Assembly: GCA_028044295.1 (NCBI GenBank)
Contig: JAOFSE010000005.1
Span: 1-64,000 of the forward strand
Origin: Sulfurimonas sp.
GTDB taxonomy: Bacteria; Campylobacterota; Campylobacteria; Campylobacterales; Sulfurimonadaceae
Direction: 5' to 3'
Length of the DNA: 64,000 bases
The notes under the pieces were generated by a model. That model saw nothing but the letters and a program-made list of their open reading frames with translations, was not told where the DNA came from and made no database searches. The number at the start of each line of letters is the position of its first letter. Positions within the stretch are counted from its first letter, which is position 1. The translations under genes and the position numbers were made by a program. This document shows, in pieces, positions 62,140 through 64,000 of the stretch.

Positions 62140-64000
62140 CTACTTAGCTAGCTTTCTATTTCTAAATGCTAACGCTATAACGACAAAGATAATTGCATAA
62201 GTTATAGGTACAAAATCAGGTACTGGTACTGGGTCACCTTTTGCATAAGAGTGCATTCCAGCAAGATAGTAGTTAACACCAAAATAAGTCATCAGTACAG
62301 ATGTAAATGATAAAAGAGAAATAACACTAAAATTAAACTCAGTATATAAAGACTTTACAAATCTTAAGTGAATTACTACTGCATAAACTAAAATAGTAAC
62401 AAGAGCCCATGTCTCTTTTGGGTCCCAACCCCAGTATCTACCCCAAGACTCATTAGCCCAAACACCACCTAAGAAGTTACCAAAAGTAAGTAAGAAAACA
62501 CCTATGATAAGACTCATCTCATTAATCGCATTTAGTTCTTTAATAGAGTAAGAAATATGTTTGTCATTTTTCTCATTCTTTAGAACAAAAAGTAAAATAG
62601 TTACAAATCCAAGTAGAGCACCAAGACCTAGAAAACCATAACTACCAGTAATAATAGCTACATGTATACTTAACCAGTAAGAGTTTAGAACTGGAACAAG
62701 GTTAGTTACCTGAGGATCCATCCAGTTAAGGTGTGCTACAAAAAGTATAAGACCACTTAAAATTGCTGTTGAAGCCATAGTCATAGCTGAACGTTTAGAA
62801 AAGATAAAACCAGCAAGGACTGTTGCCCATGAGATATATATCATAGACTCATATCCGTTAGACCAAGGTGCATGACCAGATATATACCATCTAATCCCTA
62901 GGCCTATTGTATGCACTACAAAAAGAGCAATAAGAAGACCTAGTGAAATATTTGAAAATAGAGACAGGTTAAACTTAGGTTTTAGAATTTTTGTAAAACT
63001 TAGGATTAATAATATAAATCCAAGTAGTAAGTATATAGGGTAAAGTCTCTCAAAAATATTTGCTTTATTGTAAAAAATTTCTGCCTGAACACTACTCTCA
63101 GTTGGTAGTACAGCAGAACCATAAAACTTTTGATACTCATGTATCTTATCTACTGCTGCACTAGGCTTTGTCCAATCACCTGTTTTGCTAGCTTCATCTA
63201 AAGACATAAAATACTCAAACGCTATTTTTCTAATACGTTCAGCATCTTCAGGTGAAAAAGTTTGAAGAGACTCAACTGTTGGAAACCATTTATTATTTAA
63301 ATCATTTGGTTTTGGCCAAATTTGCATTAAATGACCAGAGTAAACAGAGTATGCGATATTAACACGTTCATCAATCTTTAAAATTGCTTTGTCAAATTTA
63401 TCCCTATGCTTTGGTTGCTTTCTAACAGCACTGTCAACTTCATTCGCTATTTTATAACCTCTAAGGTTATTTGGTTCTGTAAAGAACTGTGCGAAAGAAG
63501 CATATTTATCGTCAATTTTGGCACCTATAATCTTATTTACAGCCTCATTTTTTGTTCTGATAATTTTAACTTCTCTATATGAATCAGGCTTTGCCATCAT
63601 CCCTAAAATAACTTGATTAGGAGTTAAAGAAATATCACCAACAGAAAAAGACGAGCCTCTATGAATCTTCGCTAAAATCTCTGTTGAAAGTGTGTCCATT
63701 GGCTTCATACGACCTGCACTATCTTGCACTATTAAAGTACCAAACTTGTCAGCATGCACCTTATCAAAAGAGAGAATATCTTTAACAATAGGATTTACAC
63801 CCTCTGCATATGATGGTGTAACACTAAAAAGTAATCCTAAAGATACTAATAAGCCCATTGCTTTAGCTTCACTAGATTTTCTAGCTCTCTCTGATAATTT
63901 AGAAAATCTATTTCCCTTAGTAAATAGTGCCCAAAACATTCCTAAACCTAAAAGAAAGTATCCTATATATGTAGGAAGTGTTCCTGGGTCATTGTTTACA
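62140..64000 (-). CDS. ccsBA: CcsBA cytochrome c synthase, 3' part (5' end beyond window)
   Basis: Heme export and ligation for cytochrome c (System II). The frame stays open to the right edge: before the ATG at 63939 it reads NDPGTLPTYIGYFLLGLG, the end of a ResB domain, so that ATG is not the start. The CcsA part has the WWD motif NESWGRYWGWDPKETWAL and heme His residues in the periplasmic loops. Fusions of this type are about 900-1000 residues and are standard in Campylobacterota. Confidence 0.93.
   Translation of the reverse strand, partial: VNNDPGTLPTYIGYFLLGLGMFWALFTKGNRFSKLSERARKSSEAKAMGLLVSLGLLFSVTPSYAEGVNPIVKDILSFDKVHADKFGTLIVQDSAGRMKPMDTLSTEILAKIHRGSSFSVGDISLTPNQVILGMMAKPDSYREVKIIRTKNEAVNKIIGAKIDDKYASFAQFFTEPNNLRGYKIANEVDSAVRKQPKHRDKFDKAILKIDERVNIAYSVYSGHLMQIWPKPNDLNNKWFPTVESLQTFSPEDAERIRKIAFEYFMSLDEASKTGDWTKPSAAVDKIHEYQKFYGSAVLPTESSVQAEIFYNKANIFERLYPIYLLLGFILLILSFTKILKPKFNLSLFSNISLGLLIALFVVHTIGLGIRWYISGHAPWSNGYESMIYISWATVLAGFIFSKRSAMTMASTAILSGLILFVAHLNWMDPQVTNLVPVLNSYWLSIHVAIITGSYGFLGLGALLGFVTILLFVLKNEKNDKHISYSIKELNAINEMSLIIGVFLLTFGNFLGGVWANESWGRYWGWDPKETWALVTILVYAVVIHLRFVKSLYTEFNFSVISLLSFTSVLMTYFGVNYYLAGMHSYAKGDPVPVPDFVPITYAIIFVVIALAFRNRKLAK

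Larger units (their letters stand above)
500..62666. repeat. Over-represented palindrome TACATGTA (often CTACATGTAG)
   Basis: By eye TACATGTA occurs at 500, 6234, 11251, 12856, 18896, 20637, 22827, 24728, 27882, 31315, 31910, 35657, 38494, 38943, 39172, 39879, 41229, 46012, 46037, 46573, 51351, 53595, 60097, 61463 and 62659. About 25 copies against roughly 2-3 expected from base composition. Nearly all sit inside genes on either strand and in different reading frames. None lies in the integrated element (950-5000). Hand counting may have missed some. Confidence 0.75.

Noticed and set aside
63939-63941. ATG 63939 as the start of the cytochrome c maturation gene
   Set aside because: The frame is open upstream to the window edge and encodes a ResB-type ending, so the gene begins outside the window.
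1-64000. CRISPR arrays, tRNA or rRNA genes
   Set aside because: No regularly spaced repeats with unique spacers, and no T-arm or rRNA-like signature was found on reading; a dedicated scan could still reveal a tRNA I missed.

Overview
The window looks like chromosome of a Campylobacterota (epsilonproteobacterial) species, most probably a marine Sulfurimonas-type organism. The signs are the low GC content, gene sets typical of that group (SdhA-SdhB-SdhE with a CCG-domain subunit, the aroB-mscS-mtaB-ftsH-like-bioV cluster, CcsBA cytochrome c maturation, a COG3400-type RCK protein), and a flagellar stator that resembles the sodium-driven PomAB. No rRNA, tRNA or CRISPR array was seen.

Layout. 1-950: two small receiver-type proteins. 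About 950-5000: an integrated element or its remnant, with a tyrosine integrase, an unknown 191-aa protein, a 56-aa excisionase-like protein, a 107-aa winged-helix protein, iteron-like direct repeats and a LuxR-type regulator. 5063-8922: ychF, then the convergent thiL-truD-psd cluster. 9007-10194: a degenerate GGDEF protein. 10189-15025: the sdhABE operon and, divergent from it, a cofactor-less relative that looks like SdhB fused to SdhE. 15029-18252: xth, a hybrid histidine kinase and a small gene with an in-frame UGA. 18299-26385: mogA, bioV, ftsH-like, mtaB, mscS, aroB and an RCK protein, all on the minus strand. 26446-30691: small proteins, trmA, fliP, motB, motA. 30831-32138: glmU, followed by two secreted ankyrin proteins. 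33637-40733: an EAL-HDOD protein, coaBC, uppS, prepilin peptidase, an LptF/G permease, truA, and a NifU-like plus ferritin-like pair. 40743-47845: envelope proteins, hypotheticals, an FAD oxidoreductase and glyS. 48009-59790: superoxide reductase, PsiE-like, GGDEF-EAL, UDG-like, thioesterase, DUF423, pirin, LRV repeat protein, double hemerythrin and several unknown membrane proteins. 59833-64000: HAD phosphatase, hemH, DUF2461 and a CcsBA gene that runs off the right edge.

The genes form mostly short, tightly packed operons with 1-17 base overlaps. They cover central carbon and quinone-linked respiration (sdhABE, ccsBA, hemH), c-di-GMP and two-component signalling (four c-di-GMP-type or receiver proteins and one kinase), motility (fliP, motAB) and envelope or tRNA maintenance.

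Most noteworthy: (1) the fused SdhB-SdhE relative that has lost all its metal-ligand cysteines, divergent from sdhABE; (2) the palindrome TACATGTA, found at least 25 times where about 2-3 are expected and absent from the integrated element; (3) a small gene at 17983-18252 with a Shine-Dalgarno hairpin, an in-frame UGA and a stem-loop just after it; (4) iteron-like repeats and a shared 10-base motif in the element; (5) an FtsH homologue with its zinc-protease motif erased; (6) a NifU-like/ferritin-like gene pair. All homology calls are from reading the sequence; no database search was possible.
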